Source: Desulfuromonadales bacterium (GTDB taxonomy: Bacteria; Desulfobacterota; Desulfuromonadia; Desulfuromonadales; BM103). From it: a stretch of 8,081 bases of DNA. Each line of letters starts with the position of its first letter. Position 1 is the stretch's first letter. Both the position numbers and the translations under genes were made by a program. The stretch is from NCBI GenBank assembly GCA_029859485.1, contig JAOUDB010000100.1:1-8081 (forward strand), in the 5' to 3' direction. Positions 6,370 to 8,081 of this stretch are shown here, in pieces. The notes beneath the pieces are model-generated. The model saw only the letters and a list, made by a program, of their open reading frames with translations. It searched no databases and was not told the origin of the DNA.

Positions 6370-6384
6370 TTTGTCTAGGACAAA
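6370..6384. promoter_or_regulatory. 15-base palindrome over the ribosome site of the CarH-like gene
   Basis: TTTGTC (6370-6375), centre TAG, GACAAA (6379-6384): perfect 6-base arms. The AGGA ribosome-binding site at 6377-6380 lies inside it and the ATG follows at 6387. It could be an autoregulatory operator in the leader. As RNA, its 3-base loop makes only a weak hairpin. No other function is visible. Confidence 0.4.
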
Positions 6385-6386
6385 CA

Positions 6387-7247
6387 ATGACGATTCAGCA
6401 ATTGAGCAAGGAAATCGGTATCGGCATCGATACACTGAGGATCTGGGAGCGCCGATACGGCTACCCGATTCCCACTCGCAGTGCACGCGGTCACCGCAGT
6501 TATTCCGGTGACCAGGTTAGCGAATTGCGGATCGTTAAAAAACTGCAGAGCCTTGGCTACCGACCGGGGAAGATCTTTACATTGAGTTCAGCCGAACGGC
6601 GGGAACTGCTGATGGCAGCTGCAGAACAGGAACTAACGCCCAACCTGGCTCTGCAATCATTGACAAAAGAATTCTCACCCGGTCAGATCGATGAAGAACT
6701 TCGTGAACAACTACAACAGCTCGGGCTGATCAGCTTTATTCATCAGTATGCCCTGCCCTTGCTAAAAGCGCTCGATCAGGGTTGGACCGAAGGCAGCATC
6801 AGCATTGCTCGTGAACATCTGATTTCCGACCGACTGGAACAACTACTGAGGGAACAACTGGCCACTGAACGACCAACCAAAAACCAAAAGCAGTTGTTGT
6901 TCCTCACCCTGAGTGGCGAAAGACATAAGCTGGGTCTGCTGTTGGCAGCAGCTCTTTTCCATGCCGAGGGGATCAACTGCATTCTCCTCAACCAGGAATT
7001 ACCACTCTCGGAGGTTCCGCAGCTGGCCAGCGATCTAGAGGTCGATGGCGTTGCACTCTCCTTCAGTTTCCACTATTCAACACGACAGGCTAAAAATGAT
7101 TTGGCGACTCTGAGAAATCAACTCGGCCCCCAGTTCAAACTGATTGCTGGCGGACAGGCGGTCCAAGGCGGGATACAGATGCAGAATCTGACAATCTGCA
7201 CTACGTTGGAACAGATTCCAGAGGTCTGCCGTAAACTTTTCGTGTAA
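6387..7247 (+). CDS. CarH/LitR-type MerR regulator with adenosylcobalamin-binding photoreceptor domain
   Basis: A 286-residue regulator. Residues 1-75 form a MerR winged helix (LRIWERRYGYPIPTR at 17-31, then GHRSYS 35-40). Residues about 85-160 match the helix-bundle cobalamin cap, with W133-x9-E143-H144. The C-terminal Rossmann cobalamin domain has GERHKLG (177-183), giving E178-x-H180-x-x-G183, where His180 would be the lower axial ligand, and a late AGGQAVQGG (254-262). In CarH, AdoCbl makes a dark DNA-bound tetramer that green/blue/UV light breaks apart by cleaving the Co-C bond. This gene keeps the counterparts of TtCarH W131, E141, H142 and H177, but has Thr134 where TtCarH has H132. 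I chose the ATG at 6387, with AGGA six bases upstream, because it begins the MerR domain (MTIQQLSKEIG). An in-frame ATG 20 codons earlier lies within the promoter. It is divergent from the six-gene operon and is its likely regulator. Confidence 0.88.
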   Translation: MTIQQLSKEIGIGIDTLRIWERRYGYPIPTRSARGHRSYSGDQVSELRIVKKLQSLGYRPGKIFTLSSAERRELLMAAAEQELTPNLALQSLTKEFSPGQIDEELREQLQQLGLISFIHQYALPLLKALDQGWTEGSISIAREHLISDRLEQLLREQLATERPTKNQKQLLFLTLSGERHKLGLLLAAALFHAEGINCILLNQELPLSEVPQLASDLEVDGVALSFSFHYSTRQAKNDLATLRNQLGPQFKLIAGGQAVQGGIQMQNLTICTTLEQIPEVCRKLFV

Positions 7248-7274
7248 TTCAAAAGAGTATCCCCCGCACCCATA

Positions 7275-8081
7275 TCATTCAATTCCGACCAACGCCTTGA
7301 TATATTGCATCCTCTCGTAATCTCCAGGGTCCTCACTGCGAACCTGGCTCAACTGTCCACGGAAATCCGCCGGGCTCTCGAACCCGTGAACCTGCATCCA
7401 CTCCTGAAGCTGGTCGAGGATCAGGCTGATCTGGCTGAGTCCGTTGCGATAAAGGGTTGAACAAACCTGGACCACTGTTGCCCCTGCCAAGAGTTGCTTG
7501 ATCATGTCGCCCCCATCATGCACTCCGGTGGTGGCTGCCAGGTCGCAAGCCACTCGACCAGCCAGCAGGGAAATCCAGCGTAACGAAACGTGGAGTTCTT
7601 CAGACGTGCTATAGGGGTTGCCTCCGGAAAGCTGCCGCTTGTCGACATCAATATCAAAACGGTAAAATCGATTGAACAGCACCAGCGCATCTGCCCCCTG
7701 CCAGGTAACGTTCTTATCGTTTTCTCCCGGACCGCACCAGCCAACAGTAAAGGGTGGCCCAGTCATCCGATCATTGCCGAGCTGTTTCGCCAGGTGCGCC
7801 AATGATGAGAAATATGGCCCGATCTTTAAGGCAACAGGAAGCGACACCTTAGTCCGCACTGCAGATAGAATATTGAGATAGCGTTCTTCAACGTCAACAC
7901 CGCTGATTGCCGGGTCATTCGGCAGGAAGCCGATGTTTAACTCCAGGCCATCAGCACCAGCAGCGGCGAGCTTCCCGGCGTATTCGATCCAACGCTCGGC
8001 GGTGACACAATTAACGCTGGCGATAATCGGTACGGAAACAGCGGCTTTGGCATCGCTTACCAACTGCAGGTACTCCCTGGG
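7275..8081 (-). CDS. Dihydroorotate-dehydrogenase-like flavoprotein, N-terminus beyond the window
   Basis: The last 268 residues of a TIM-barrel protein related to PyrD; the frame is open to the right edge, so about 60-70 N-terminal residues are missing. An in-frame TTG at 8063 is not the start, because the family block PxEYLxLVxxAK reads straight through it. Recognisable blocks: PIIASVN (18-24 of the visible part), GADGLELNIGFLPNDP (42-57), LPVALKIGPYFSSL (81-94), ALVLFNRFY (132-140), LRWISLLAGRV (167-177), then ATTGVHDGGDMIK and LLAGATVVQVCSTLYRNG. These match the 'dihydroorotate dehydrogenase-like' group found beside pyruvate:ferredoxin oxidoreductase genes in several phyla. True PyrD has a catalytic Cys or Ser in NxSCPN; here that segment is NIGFLPND, so orotate synthesis is doubtful. 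There is an apparent extra segment at about 7698-7778. It converges on the regulator with a 27-base gap and no terminator I can see. Confidence 0.85.
   Translation of the reverse strand, partial: PREYLQLVSDAKAAVSVPIIASVNCVTAERWIEYAGKLAAAGADGLELNIGFLPNDPAISGVDVEERYLNILSAVRTKVSLPVALKIGPYFSSLAHLAKQLGNDRMTGPPFTVGWCGPGENDKNVTWQGADALVLFNRFYRFDIDVDKRQLSGGNPYSTSEELHVSLRWISLLAGRVACDLAATTGVHDGGDMIKQLLAGATVVQVCSTLYRNGLSQISLILDQLQEWMQVHGFESPADFRGQLSQVRSEDPGDYERMQYIKALVGIE

Noticed and set aside
6327..6386. In-frame upstream ATG giving the MerR-type regulator 20 more residues (hydrophobic, Phe/Ile-rich)
   Set aside because: This ATG falls between the promoter boxes, lacks a ribosome site and precedes the normal start of a MerR domain. 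The hydrophobic look comes from the AT-rich promoter DNA.
7236..7255. CTTTT/AAAAG inverted repeat around the stop codon of the regulator as a terminator
   Set aside because: Only five A-T-rich pairs around a 10-base loop and no following T-run; too weak to call.

Overview
The window looks like ordinary chromosomal DNA from a Gram-negative bacterium with a base composition near 50% G+C by eye. A relative of the Desulfuromonadales (Desulfuromonas/Pelobacter/Geobacter group) is my best guess. It rests only on remembered resemblance of the tautomerase, the dihydroorotate-dehydrogenase-like protein and the phasin-like/UbiB-like gene pair, so a gammaproteobacterium is not excluded. Genes are densely packed, and I see no phage, transposon, CRISPR array, tRNA or rRNA.

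Layout, left to right. At the left edge lies the start of a probable pdxH (minus strand, cut by the window). Upstream of it is a 166-base gap holding a short heptamer tandem repeat. Next is a 126-residue tautomerase-superfamily gene (minus). Then comes a tight run of six minus-strand genes, read from 6293 down to 772: a phasin-like coiled-coil protein, a UbiB/ABC1-family kinase-like membrane protein, a renalase-like FAD oxidoreductase, an SRPBCC-fold protein, an atypical ADP-ribosylglycohydrolase-family protein and an NDH-2-like FAD oxidoreductase. Gaps between them are 1, 46, 0, 32 and 22 bases, so they are very probably one operon. Divergent from this operon is a 286-residue MerR-type regulator (6387-7247, plus) with the cobalamin-binding signatures of the CarH/LitR photoreceptors. 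A dihydroorotate-dehydrogenase-like protein (minus, cut at the right edge) converges on it.

How the genes may work together. The regulator carries the W-x9-EH and E-x-H-x-x-G motifs that bind adenosylcobalamin in CarH. The 93-base divergent spacer is AT-rich and holds overlapping promoters. The regulator's own promoter has a 19-bp spacer, typical of MerR-family targets, and a 7-6-7 inverted repeat fills it and also overlaps the operon promoter. The simplest hypothesis is a light-responsive (AdoCbl-dependent) switch controlling a six-gene operon of redox, quinone and NAD-related functions: UbiB-like plus its phasin-like partner, NDH-2-like, renalase-like and an ADP-ribosylglycohydrolase relative. 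I do not know this gene set as a described CarH regulon, and it is the most interesting item in the window. Light control and co-function are inferred and not shown by the sequence.
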